This document shows, piece by piece, positions 6,640-14,826 of a stretch of 27,188 nt of DNA. The notes beneath the pieces are model-generated. The model made no database searches and had not been told where the DNA came from. It worked only from the letters and a program-made list of their open reading frames with translations. The stretch comes from Faecalicatena sp. (GTDB lineage: Bacteria > Bacillota > Clostridia > Lachnospirales > Lachnospiraceae), in the NCBI GenBank assembly GCA_009774255.1, contig VSNK01000035.1, forward strand, positions 1 through 27,188, read 5' to 3'. The position numbers and the translations under genes are program-made. Each line of letters begins with the position of its first letter. The first letter of the stretch is position 1.

Positions 6640-8160
6640 ATGGACAGTACATGGGGGATTTTCGCGATCATTGTCATCTATCTGGTGGGAATGGTCGCCG
6701 TGGGAATTTACTTTATGAAAAAAAACAAATCAACAGGAGACTATTACCTTGGCGGGCGGAAGCTGGGGCCGATCGTAACTGCTATGAGCGCGGAAGCATC
6801 GGACATGAGTAGCTGGCTTCTGATGGGCCTGCCGGGAGTCGCCTATCTGACCGGTGTGGCGGATGCAGCATGGACAGCGATCGGGCTGGCCGTGGGAACC
6901 TATTTTAACTGGCTCATCGTGGCAAAGCGCCTGCGCAGATATTCTGTGATTGCGGGAAATGCCATCACCATCCCGGAATTTTTCGCGAATCGTTACCGTG
7001 ATAAAAGTAATATTCTGGTAGCGGTTTCGGCGGTCTTTATTGTGATCTTCTTTATACCCTATACAGCTTCTGGCTTCGCGGCATGTGGGAAGTTATTTTC
7101 CACATTATTTGATGTGCCCTATTTTACCGCCATGGCCGTCAGCGCAGTGATTATCGTTGCCTATACGGCTCTCGGCGGATTTTCCGCGGCAAGTACGACC
7201 GATCTGATTCAGAGCATTGTGATGAGCCTGGCACTGATCTGTGTGGTTCTGTTCGGCATCAGCACGGTCGGAGGAACCGGTATGATACTGGAAGAGGCAG
7301 GAGAACTCCCGGGCTATCTGTCGCTGACAAGCATTTACAGTGACGGCGCGGCTTCGGAGTACGGAGCAATCAAAATCGCGTCCACATTTGCCTGGGGGCT
7401 GGGGTATTTCGGAATGCCTCATATCCTTCTGCGTTTTATGGCGATCCGGGATGAAAGTGAAATTACGCTCTCTCGGAGGATTGCCACGATCTGGGTAGTG
7501 ATCTCCATGGGAGTGGCGATCTTTATTGGGATCATGGGCTACAGCCTGAGCAAAGGCGGTATGATCGAGGTGCTGGAGGGAGCGGACTCGGAGAAGCTGA
7601 TCATTGTGATCGCGACTCTGATGAGCAAGAGCGGATTTCTGGGAATTCTCATAGCAGGGCTTATTATGTCGGGAATTCTGGCATGTACGATGTCAACGGC
7701 AGATTCTCAGCTTCTGGCGGCATCTTCGAGTATTTCGGAAAACCTGCTCAAAAATGTGTTCCATCTGAATATCAGCGAAAAGGCCTCCCTGATTGCAGCG
7801 CGTACAACGGTGCTGGTGATCGCGAGTCTTGGCGTTGTGCTGGCCGTCAATCCGGACAGCTCCGTATTCGGGATCGTGTCCTTCGCATGGGCAGGATTTG
7901 GGGCGGTGTTCGGTCCGGTCATGCTGCTGGCGTTATTCTGGAAGCGTTCCACCCGAAACGGGGCGATTGTCAGTATGCTTTCCGGCGGTATCATGATCTT
8001 CGTGTGGAAGTACATGGTGCGTCCGATGGGAGGCGCATGGGATATCTATGAGCTGCTGCCGGCGTTCCTGGTCGCGATTGTACTCAACGTGGCCGTAAGT
8101 CTGGCATCCCCTGCTCCGGAAGCAGCGATCCTGGAGGAATTTGAACAGGCGGCAAAATAA
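6640..8160 (+). CDS. putP: Sodium/proline symporter, PutP type (SSS family)
   Basis: This is a 506-residue integral membrane protein of the sodium:solute symporter family, with about 13 hydrophobic helices. The segment SAEASDMSSWLLMGLPG is very close to the PutP signature near helix 2, and the region around ACTMSTADSQLLAASSSIS is the family's helix 8 sodium-site segment. Together they favour L-proline/Na+ symport over other substrates. The start follows GTGAGGA, six bases before the ATG. It stands alone, between the beta-CASP gene and sigG, with its own 347-base upstream region. Proline uptake would serve osmotic protection or Stickland-type amino-acid use; this is inferred from the family. 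No clear intrinsic terminator follows. Confidence 0.88.
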   Translation: MDSTWGIFAIIVIYLVGMVAVGIYFMKKNKSTGDYYLGGRKLGPIVTAMSAEASDMSSWLLMGLPGVAYLTGVADAAWTAIGLAVGTYFNWLIVAKRLRRYSVIAGNAITIPEFFANRYRDKSNILVAVSAVFIVIFFIPYTASGFAACGKLFSTLFDVPYFTAMAVSAVIIVAYTALGGFSAASTTDLIQSIVMSLALICVVLFGISTVGGTGMILEEAGELPGYLSLTSIYSDGAASEYGAIKIASTFAWGLGYFGMPHILLRFMAIRDESEITLSRRIATIWVVISMGVAIFIGIMGYSLSKGGMIEVLEGADSEKLIIVIATLMSKSGFLGILIAGLIMSGILACTMSTADSQLLAASSSISENLLKNVFHLNISEKASLIAARTTVLVIASLGVVLAVNPDSSVFGIVSFAWAGFGAVFGPVMLLALFWKRSTRNGAIVSMLSGGIMIFVWKYMVRPMGGAWDIYELLPAFLVAIVLNVAVSLASPAPEAAILEEFEQAAK

Positions 8161-8256
8161 TGTTTTGATATACACCGTATTTGTCAAGGTCTAAAAGTTT
8201 TTTTAATTCCCTTCCAAAAGGAATAACAAATCATCAGAGTGAGAAAAATCCTACTA

Positions 8257-8265
8257 GGTAACACT
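8257..8265 (+). promoter_or_regulatory. Possible sigma-F type -10 element for sigG
   Basis: GGTAACACT at 8257-8265 fits the sigma-F -10 pattern GGnnAnAnT, 22 bases before the sigG start. The expected -35 (GYATA-like) about 15 bases upstream is poor. In B. subtilis spoIIIG is transcribed by sigma-F in the forespore, so this is plausible but weak. Confidence 0.3.
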
Positions 8266-8287
8266 ATTATCTGGCAGGAGGATTTGA

Positions 8288-9073
8288 ATGATGGCTTTGA
8301 GTAAAGTAGAGATCTGCGGTGTGAATACGGCGAAGCTTCCGCTCTTAAAAGAAGAAGAGAAGGAAGCTTTGTTCGCGCGCATAAAAAAGGGGGACGAAAC
8401 TGCAAGGGAAGAGTATATCAAAGGGAACCTGCGTCTGGTATTGAGCGTGATCAAGCGTTTTACGAACAGCAATGAAAATGCGGATGATCTGTTCCAGATC
8501 GGATGCGTGGGACTGATGAAGGCGGTAGATAATTTTGACCCTGACCGTGAAGTGAAATTTTCTACTTACGCGGTGCCCATGATCATAGGAGAGATCAGGA
8601 GGTATCTGCGGGATAATAATTCGATCCGGGTAAGCCGTTCCCTCCGGGATACGGCCTATAAGGCGATCTATGCCAAGGAAGGCTATATGCGCAAATATAT
8701 GAAGGAGCCGACCATGCAGGAGATCGCGGAGGAGATCGGGATCTCCAAGGAGGATATTGTCTTTGCGCTGGATGCCATTCAGGCGCCCATGAGCCTGTAC
8801 GAACCGGTGTACAGTGACGGAGGAGACGCGCTGTATGTGATGGATCAGGTCAGTGATAAAAAGAGCCGGGAGGAGAACTGGATCGAAGAGTTGTCCCTGG
8901 AGGCAGCCATGGAGCGGCTCAATGAACGGGAGCGCTATATCATCCGGCTTCGGTTCTTTGAGGGCAAAACGCAGATGGAGGTGGCGGAGGAGATCCGTAT
9001 CTCACAGGCTCAGGTCAGCCGTCTGGAGAAGAACGCGTTAAAAGTAATGCGACAGTATTTGCTGGGAAAATAG
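8288..9073 (+). CDS. sigG: RNA polymerase sporulation sigma factor SigG
   Basis: Sigma-G controls late forespore gene expression. The 261-residue protein begins with KVEICGVNTAKLPLL, the characteristic N-terminal segment of SigG that binds anti-sigma factors. Region 2 (NLRLVLSVIKRF, DDLFQIGCVGLMKAVDNF, FSTYAVPMIIGEIRRYLRD), region 3 and a region 4 helix-turn-helix (TQMEVAEEIRISQAQVSRLE) are all complete. The length equals the usual 260 or so. AGGAGG at 8276-8281 serves ATG 8288 or the adjacent ATG 8291. In many Firmicutes sigG lies right after sigE; here two unrelated genes, for a hydrolase and a symporter, separate them. Confidence 0.97.
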   Translation: MMALSKVEICGVNTAKLPLLKEEEKEALFARIKKGDETAREEYIKGNLRLVLSVIKRFTNSNENADDLFQIGCVGLMKAVDNFDPDREVKFSTYAVPMIIGEIRRYLRDNNSIRVSRSLRDTAYKAIYAKEGYMRKYMKEPTMQEIAEEIGISKEDIVFALDAIQAPMSLYEPVYSDGGDALYVMDQVSDKKSREENWIEELSLEAAMERLNERERYIIRLRFFEGKTQMEVAEEIRISQAQVSRLEKNALKVMRQYLLGK

Positions 9074-9114
9074 TAGGAAAAGGACGATAAATTGAAAAAA
9101 AAGAAAAATTTTAG

Positions 9115-9143
9115 TTGAAATTTCTATGGCTTCATACTATGAT
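9115..9143 (+). promoter_or_regulatory. Candidate sigma-A promoter of the HAD phosphatase gene
   Basis: TTGAAA at 9115-9120 and TATGAT at 9138-9143 have a 17-base spacer, preceded by an A-rich tract resembling an UP element. The gene begins about 30 bases downstream. Confidence 0.6.
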
Positions 9144-9175
9144 TAACTATATACAAAAGAAGGGTATGATTTGTG

Positions 9176-9832
9176 ATGTACAGACTTTGTATTTTTGATT
9201 TGGATGGGACATTGACTGATACGCTGGATTCTCTTACCTTTTCCGTGAATGAGACACTGAAGGAGATGGGACTTTTGCCGGTGACTGCAAAGAAGTGCAG
9301 AGAGTTCGTGGGCAACGGAGCCCGGGTGCTGATGGAGAAGTCACTTCTGGAAGCAGGGGAGACGGACCTTGGCAGGTTGGATGAGGCGATGAGTATATAT
9401 GGACGTATATTTGACGCCAACTGCACATATCATGTAGTACCTTACGAGGGAATTTGGGATATGCTTCGGGCCATGCGGCAGGAAGGGCTGGAACTCGCGG
9501 TACTTTCGAATAAGCCCCACCGCCAGGCGGTCCATGTTGTGGAATCGGTCTTTGGCAGGGAGATGTTTCGACAGATCCAGGGTCAGAAGGAGAACATACC
9601 CCGGAAGCCGGATCCGACGGCGGCTCTGCAGATTGCGGAGGAACTGGGGATATCCCCGGAGGATACCATATATGTCGGGGATTCGGAGGTAGATATTGCA
9701 ACGGGGACGAATGCGCACATGATGACAATTGGTGTGACATGGGGATTCCGCGGCCGCGCAATTCTTCAGGAGGCAGGCGCCAGATACATCGCCGGGACTC
9801 CGGAAGAGATTATGAAACTGATCAAGGAATAG
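9176..9832 (+). CDS. HAD family hydrolase, phosphoglycolate phosphatase-like
   Basis: The 218-residue HAD-superfamily phosphatase shows all four motifs. Motif I is FDLDGTLTDT (nucleophile Asp and general acid Asp), motif II is VLSNKPH, motif III is the Lys of RKPDP, and motif IV is YVGDSEVDIATG. A helical cap domain lies between motifs I and II, as in the Gph/PGPase group. The substrate cannot be read from sequence; phosphoglycolate, pyrophosphate and nucleotide monophosphates are all possible. ATG 9176 is preferred, with GAAGGG 11 bases upstream; GTG 9173 just before it is also possible. The next gene starts 14 bases after the stop, so the two are probably cotranscribed. Confidence 0.86.
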   Translation: MYRLCIFDLDGTLTDTLDSLTFSVNETLKEMGLLPVTAKKCREFVGNGARVLMEKSLLEAGETDLGRLDEAMSIYGRIFDANCTYHVVPYEGIWDMLRAMRQEGLELAVLSNKPHRQAVHVVESVFGREMFRQIQGQKENIPRKPDPTAALQIAEELGISPEDTIYVGDSEVDIATGTNAHMMTIGVTWGFRGRAILQEAGARYIAGTPEEIMKLIKE

Positions 9833-9846
9833 GGAGGTTAAAGAAC

Positions 9847-10110
9847 ATGGGTGAATACAGCGAGGAATGTCTGTTGACTTTCTTAAAAAAGCAGTCTCAA
9901 TTATTTGACGAGCCAGTTGCGGGTACGATAGAAGAAGCGGAAGCGTTTCTGGAGGACTGTATGGCAGTCGTCGTAGATACACTGGATGATGTAAGAGAGT
10001 ATTTTGATGAGAATGGAATCGACGTAGACAACATGAGCAGGGATGAGCTTGAAGAGGCATCCGAAGTGTTCCCGTTGCCGAACGGACAGTATCTGATCGT
10101 GGAAAGTTAA
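9847..10110 (+). CDS. Small acidic protein of unknown function (87 aa)
   Basis: I do not recognise a named domain. The protein is 87 residues, strongly acidic (many Asp and Glu), with no membrane segment or signal peptide. It reads MGEYSEECLLTFLKKQSQLF at the start and ends LPNGQYLIVES. The middle (IEEAEAFLEDC, VVVDTLDDVREYFDE) looks helical, and the end suggests one or two beta strands. GGGAGGT eight bases before the ATG is a strong ribosome binding site, and codon use resembles its neighbours, so it is likely real. It follows the HAD gene by 14 bases, which suggests a shared transcript, and a terminator lies 80 bases downstream. Confidence 0.75.
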   Translation: MGEYSEECLLTFLKKQSQLFDEPVAGTIEEAEAFLEDCMAVVVDTLDDVREYFDENGIDVDNMSRDELEEASEVFPLPNGQYLIVES

Positions 10111-10191
10111 ATTTATGAATAAGTGCTTATGCCGGATATGAAAGTATGACGGCAGCAAGCGGAGAAAACCATAAGTTACTGTTAAGGCGCA

Positions 10192-10226
10192 GAAAAAAGT
10201 CGCAGCCTAATCGACTGCGGCTTTTT
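10192..10226. terminator. Bidirectional intrinsic terminator
   Basis: A stem made of AGTCGCAG (10198-10205) and CTGCGGCT (10215-10222) is flanked by A-run on the left and T-run on the right, so it can work in both directions. It ends the HAD/87-aa transcript and also the convergent FMN_bind-like gene, whose stop codon lies in the loop. Confidence 0.85.
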
Positions 10227-10647
10227 CTACGGTTTCGGCAATAGCATCCAGTATGACCTGTGATGTATAAGGAGACTGTTCGGATAGTGTAATGTTTTCC
10301 AGAGACTGTGTCCGGTAAATCTGTTCGGCGATATCTTCGATGGCCGGCTGTATGAGCGGGAACATCGTGGTGACGCTTTCATCCAGGTTGGAAAAGCGGA
10401 TGGAGTTGATATGGGATTCATCTACAGATACCTCGACCTCCAGATTCGTATTGTTGAGCGTGAGGGCAGAGGTATAGATTCCGGGGGTATATTGTTTCTC
10501 CGTGCGTGTATCGGCAGACTGTTTTTTTCCGTCGGGGCGGAACATAAAGACCAGCAGGATAATGAGCAGGATGCCAAGTGCGGCGAAGATGGCAGTGTAA
10601 ATGATTTCTTTCATATGCAGAACTATGATTTTGGTTTTAGAACTCAT
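10207..10647 (-). CDS. Membrane-anchored protein with an FMN_bind-like domain
   Basis: The 146-residue protein has a short N-terminus, one membrane helix at about residues 14-35 (EIIYTAIFAALGILLIILLV) and an extracellular domain. That domain (YTPGIYTSALTLNNTNLEVEV, then SVDESHINSIRFSNL, ending SPYTSQVILDAIAETVEKA) follows the layout of FMN_bind domains. The usual SGAT-S motif carrying the flavinylated Thr is replaced by EQSPYTS, so covalent FMN binding is unlikely. The start at 10647 is chosen because GGGAGG lies eight bases upstream; a longer in-frame form to 10743 has no ribosome binding site. The function is unknown. It faces pth divergently and shares a terminator with the 87-residue gene. 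Confidence 0.7.
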   Translation of the reverse strand: MSSKTKIIVLHMKEIIYTAIFAALGILLIILLVFMFRPDGKKQSADTRTEKQYTPGIYTSALTLNNTNLEVEVSVDESHINSIRFSNLDESVTTMFPLIQPAIEDIAEQIYRTQSLENITLSEQSPYTSQVILDAIAETVEKAAVD

Positions 10648-10786
10648 GAAAGTAACCTCCCAAAGTGCATTTTTTATAGTGTATGACAAAAAGGAGGGAA
10701 ATATACCTTTGTGGGGCGTCCAAAGAATGTGAGAAGGGGGCATTCGGGAAGCCCGTGCGGACAGGAAAATGGAGGTGTAAGTCTAG

Positions 10787-11365
10787 ATGTTTGTGATTGT
10801 GGGACTGGGCAATCCCTCAAGGGAGTATAAAGGAACCAGACATAATGCGGGGTTTGAGGTTATAGATCGTATTTCCGAAAAATATAATATTTCTGTAAAT
10901 ATAAAGAAACACAGAGCGCTGATGGGAAAGGGGGTCATCCAGGGAAAAAAGGTGATCCTCGCGAAGCCGCAGACATTTATGAATATGAGCGGCGAGAGTG
11001 TCAGCAGCCTGGTCAACTTTTACCATCTGGATGTCACAAAGGATCTGCTGGTGATCTATGATGATGTCAGCCTGGGGACGGGGCAGCTTCGGATCCGGGC
11101 AAAAGGAAGTGCTGGCGGTCATAACGGAATCAAGAATATCATTTCGCAGATCGGCGGACAGATCTTCCCCCGCATCAAAGTCGGAGTCGGAGAGAAGCCG
11201 CCGAAGATGGATCTGGCGGAGTATGTTCTGGGACATTTTTCAAAGAATGAGCAGAGATTGATGGATGAGGGGTATGAGATGGCAATCTCTGCGGCAGAGA
11301 CGATCATGGAGGGAAGAATTGAAGCCGCAATGAACGAGTATAATCGAAAAAAGAAGGGTGAGTAG
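10787..11365 (+). CDS. pth: Peptidyl-tRNA hydrolase
   Basis: Pth cleaves the ester bond of peptidyl-tRNAs released early from ribosomes and so recycles the tRNA. The 192-residue protein starts VIVGLGNPSREYKGTRHNAGF, which contains the catalytic His. It also has the conserved segments KPQTFMNMSGESV (substrate-binding Asn), VIYDDVSLGTGQLRIR (catalytic Asp) and GSAGGHNGIKNI. The length is standard for bacteria. GGAGG lies ten bases before the ATG. The mfd start is four bases beyond or overlaps the pth stop, so the two genes form a translationally coupled pair, an arrangement common in Firmicutes. Confidence 0.97.
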   Translation: MFVIVGLGNPSREYKGTRHNAGFEVIDRISEKYNISVNIKKHRALMGKGVIQGKKVILAKPQTFMNMSGESVSSLVNFYHLDVTKDLLVIYDDVSLGTGQLRIRAKGSAGGHNGIKNIISQIGGQIFPRIKVGVGEKPPKMDLAEYVLGHFSKNEQRLMDEGYEMAISAAETIMEGRIEAAMNEYNRKKKGE

Positions 11366-11369
11366 GATC

Positions 11370-14300
11370 GTGAGAGCTTTATTGGCACCGCTTCAGGAGC
11401 TTGCGGATTATGAAGAGATCATACGGGCGCGAAAAAAGGGAGAAGGACTTCTGCAGATCGCAGGATGCGTGAATTCTCAAAAGACACATCTGATGTATGA
11501 ATTGGGCGATGGGTATGGATACAGACTCATCGTTTTTTCCAGTGAAGAAAAAGCAAAAAAAGCATGGGAGGAATATCGCTTTCTGGATGAAAAGGTGCTC
11601 TATTACCCTTCCAGGGATCTGTTGTTCTATCATGCGGATATCAAAGGAAAATATCTGCTGAGCCAGCGGATGGAGGCTCTGCGGGCTCTGTTGGAGTATG
11701 GAGCAGGAGGGGGGCAGACAGACGGGCAGGAAAGCCTGACGGTCATTACCACCGCGGATGCGTTTCTGGACGGGCTTCCTTCGAAGATGGAGCTTCTGGG
11801 CAGGAAGATCCGCCTGCAGGCAGGAGAGAGCCTGGATTTCGCCGTGCTGCAGCAGCAACTGTCAGGTATGGGATATGACAGAGAGGCTGAGATCGACAGC
11901 CCGGGACAGTTTGCCGTGCGGGGCGGCATTCTGGATATCTATCCGCTCACGGAGGAGAACCCGGTGCGGCTGGAATTGTGGGGGGACATGATCGATTCCA
12001 TCCGGGTATTTGATGTGGAGAGTCAGCGTTCCGTAGAGAACATGGAAATGGTTGATATTTACCCGGCCACGGAGATCTACGCGGATTCCAGGAAAATGGT
12101 CTCGTTTCTGGAGTACTTTCCAAAGGAAGAGCTGTTGCTTCTCCTGGATGAGCCTGTCCGGCTTCAGGAGAGACTCGAGGAGGCGGAGCGGGAATATCGG
12201 GAGAGCAGAGAGAACCGGGAGAAGGCAGGGGTCGAACTGGAAGCGGAGAATCTGAAGATCTTTTCCTCCAAAGAGATTGTGGAAAGAATGAACAGCTTTT
12301 CCGGAATCGGCTTTACCACACTGGAGTCCAGATGCGGCAGCTTTCTGATCCGAAAGACCTATCGGATCCAGACGAAGAGTGTGAATCCGTATAACAACAG
12401 CTTTGAGATGCTCACCAGGGACTTGAAGCGTCTGAAACACAATGGCTACCGGGTGGTACTGCTGTCCGGATCACGTACCAGGGCGAGGCGTCTGGCAGAG
12501 GATCTCAGAGATTATGATCTGAGCAGCTTTTACAGTGAGAATCTGGATCGGGAGGTGCAGCCCGGGGAGATTCTGGTCACATACGGACATGTGGAAGAGG
12601 GATATGAGTATCCGCTCCTGAAATTTACGGTGATCTCTGTGACGGATATTTTTGGACGGCAGAAGAAAAAAAAGCGGCGTAAGACCTATGAAGGGCAGAA
12701 GATCCAGGATTTTACCGAGTTAAAGCCAGGGGATTATGTGGTTCATGAAAACCACGGGCTGGGCATTTACCAGGGGATCGAAAAGATTCAGGTGGAGAAG
12801 GTCACAAAAGATTATATGAAGATCTCTTACGCCGAGGGAGGCATTCTCTATATTCCGGCGACTCAGCTGAATCTCATCCAGAAATATGCCGGGGCAGACA
12901 GCACAAAGCCGAAGCTGAATAAGCTGGGAACCGCTCAGTGGGGGAAGACAAAGAAGCAGGTGAGGTCCGCGGTTCAGGTCATCGCGAAGGATTTGGTACG
13001 GCTCTATGCGGCAAGGCAGGAGGCACACGGCTACGTGTACGGGGCGGATACGGTCTGGCAGCGGGAATTCGAGGAGATGTTTCCTTTTGAAGAGACGGAG
13101 GATCAGATTCAGGCCATCGAGGACACGAAGCGGGATATGGAAAGCCATAAGATCATGGACCGCCTGATCTGCGGGGATGTGGGCTATGGAAAGACGGAGA
13201 TCGCGATCCGGGCCGCTTTCAAGGTGGTGCAGGAAAGCAGGCAGGTGGTCTATCTGGTTCCTACTACCATTCTGGCACAGCAGCACTACAATACCTTTGT
13301 ACAGCGGATGAAAGACTTTCCGGTACGGATCGATCTGCTGTGCAGGTTCCGCACGGCGGCGGAGCAAAAAAAGACCGTGGAGGATCTGAAAAAAGGACTG
13401 GTGGACATCGTGATCGGCACACACCGGGTCTTGTCCAAGGATGTGGGATTCAAGGATCTGGGGCTTCTTATCATCGACGAGGAACAGCGGTTCGGCGTGA
13501 CCCACAAGGAGAAGATCAAGAAGCTGAGGGAAAGTGTGGATGTGCTGACACTGACCGCCACACCGATTCCGCGGACCCTCCATATGAGCCTGATCGGGAT
13601 CCGGGATATGAGCGTCCTGGAGGAGGCACCCATGGACAGGATGCCCATTCAGACCTATGTGATGGAATACAATGACGAGATGGTGCGCGAGGCCATTGAG
13701 CGGGAATTGTCCAGGAACGGACAGGTATATTATGTGCATAACCGGGTCAACGATATCCCGGATGTGGCGGCCCATGTACAGAAACTGGTGCCGGATGCCG
13801 CGGTCACCTATGCCCATGGACAGATGAATGAGCGTCAGTTGGAAAATATCATGTATGATTTCATCAATGGAGATATTGATGTGCTGGTGTCCACCACAAT
13901 TATTGAGACCGGACTGGACATTCCCAACGCGAATACTATGATTATCCGAGACGCGGACCGGTTCGGACTCTCTCAGCTCTATCAGCTCAGAGGCCGGGTG
14001 GGGCGCTCCAATCGGATGGCGTACGCGTTTCTCCTGTACCGGAAGGATAAGCTTCTGCAGGAGGTGGCGGAGAAGAGGCTGGCAGCAATCCGGGAGTTCA
14101 CGGATCTGGGCTCCGGCTTTAAGATCGCCATGCGTGATCTGGAGATCCGCGGTGCGGGAAACCTTCTGGGAGCGGAGCAGCACGGACACATGGAATCGGT
14201 CGGATATGATCTGTACTGCAAGATGCTCAATGAGGCGGTGAAGCAGGAAAAGGGAGAACTGGAGCGGGACATTTTTGACACGTCCGTGGATCTGAACGTA

Positions 14301-14738
14301 GATGCCTATATCCCGGATTCTTATATTTCTAATGAATATCAGAAGCTGGATATTTATAAACGGATCGCCGCCGTGGAAAATGATTCTGAGCTGGAAAATA
14401 TGACGGATGAGCTGATTGACCGCTTCGGGGATATACCCAAAAAAGTCATGCAGCTCCTCCAGATCGCGCTTCTGAAAGCAATGGCCCATTCCGCTTATGT
14501 GACCAGTGTGGAGGAAAAGGGCGGCAGATTAAAGCTGATCCTGTATGAGAAAGCAAAGCTGCAGCCTCAGAAGATTCCGGAGCTCATCGCGGCATGGAAG
14601 GGAAGTCTGTCTTTTAAATCAGAAAGTCCGCCTTATTTTCTATACCGAAAAGAGAATAAAAACGGGAAAGAGAAGGATGAAGATATCCTGGAACTTGTGA
14701 AAAACCTGTTAAATGCAATAAAGGACTTGTTAGAATAG
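11370..14738 (+). CDS. mfd: Transcription-repair coupling factor Mfd
   Basis: Mfd is the ATP-dependent translocase that removes RNA polymerase stalled at DNA damage and recruits UvrA. The order of parts is: UvrB-homology region at the N-terminus, RNA polymerase-interacting domain near residue 450 (KPGDYVVHENHGLGIYQGIEKI region), Walker A GDVGYGKTE near 602, DEEQ box near 703, motif III LTATPIPRTL, helicase motifs STTIIETGLD and QLRGRVGRS, and the C-terminal TRCF domain. Taking GTG 11370 (MRALLAPLQELADYEE) gives 1122 residues. GTG 11358, which would overlap pth by eight bases, sits inside the AAGAAGGG that I read as the Shine-Dalgarno, so it is less likely. Confidence 0.97.
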   Translation: MRALLAPLQELADYEEIIRARKKGEGLLQIAGCVNSQKTHLMYELGDGYGYRLIVFSSEEKAKKAWEEYRFLDEKVLYYPSRDLLFYHADIKGKYLLSQRMEALRALLEYGAGGGQTDGQESLTVITTADAFLDGLPSKMELLGRKIRLQAGESLDFAVLQQQLSGMGYDREAEIDSPGQFAVRGGILDIYPLTEENPVRLELWGDMIDSIRVFDVESQRSVENMEMVDIYPATEIYADSRKMVSFLEYFPKEELLLLLDEPVRLQERLEEAEREYRESRENREKAGVELEAENLKIFSSKEIVERMNSFSGIGFTTLESRCGSFLIRKTYRIQTKSVNPYNNSFEMLTRDLKRLKHNGYRVVLLSGSRTRARRLAEDLRDYDLSSFYSENLDREVQPGEILVTYGHVEEGYEYPLLKFTVISVTDIFGRQKKKKRRKTYEGQKIQDFTELKPGDYVVHENHGLGIYQGIEKIQVEKVTKDYMKISYAEGGILYIPATQLNLIQKYAGADSTKPKLNKLGTAQWGKTKKQVRSAVQVIAKDLVRLYAARQEAHGYVYGADTVWQREFEEMFPFEETEDQIQAIEDTKRDMESHKIMDRLICGDVGYGKTEIAIRAAFKVVQESRQVVYLVPTTILAQQHYNTFVQRMKDFPVRIDLLCRFRTAAEQKKTVEDLKKGLVDIVIGTHRVLSKDVGFKDLGLLIIDEEQRFGVTHKEKIKKLRESVDVLTLTATPIPRTLHMSLIGIRDMSVLEEAPMDRMPIQTYVMEYNDEMVREAIERELSRNGQVYYVHNRVNDIPDVAAHVQKLVPDAAVTYAHGQMNERQLENIMYDFINGDIDVLVSTTIIETGLDIPNANTMIIRDADRFGLSQLYQLRGRVGRSNRMAYAFLLYRKDKLLQEVAEKRLAAIREFTDLGSGFKIAMRDLEIRGAGNLLGAEQHGHMESVGYDLYCKMLNEAVKQEKGELERDIFDTSVDLNVDAYIPDSYISNEYQKLDIYKRIAAVENDSELENMTDELIDRFGDIPKKVMQLLQIALLKAMAHSAYVTSVEEKGGRLKLILYEKAKLQPQKIPELIAAWKGSLSFKSESPPYFLYRKENKNGKEKDEDILELVKNLLNAIKDLLE

Positions 14739-14755
14739 GAAAAACGGATTATAAT
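14727..14755 (+). promoter_or_regulatory. Candidate sigma-A promoter of the foldase gene
   Basis: TTGTTA at 14727-14732 and a perfect TATAAT at 14750-14755 are 17 bases apart. The -35 overlaps the last codons of mfd. The leader of about 65 bases holds a small hairpin (TGCG/CGCA with a GAAAAAA loop). Confidence 0.65.
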
Positions 14756-14826
14756 CATACATGGTGCGGAAAAAACGCACAGGTATTTTCGTTTATAAAG
14801 AGATATTATGATACTAGGAGGATAAC

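Noticed and set aside
10175..10183. GTTACTGTT, resembling the end of repeat family 2
   Set aside because: The match is only nine bases, with no inverted partner and no inner blocks, and can be chance.
12720..14489. A 589-codon open frame on the minus strand inside mfd
   Set aside because: It lies wholly opposite a complete mfd gene with all helicase motifs, its translation is rich in His, Ile and Leu with no domain, and no ribosome binding site precedes it. It is a composition effect of the real gene.
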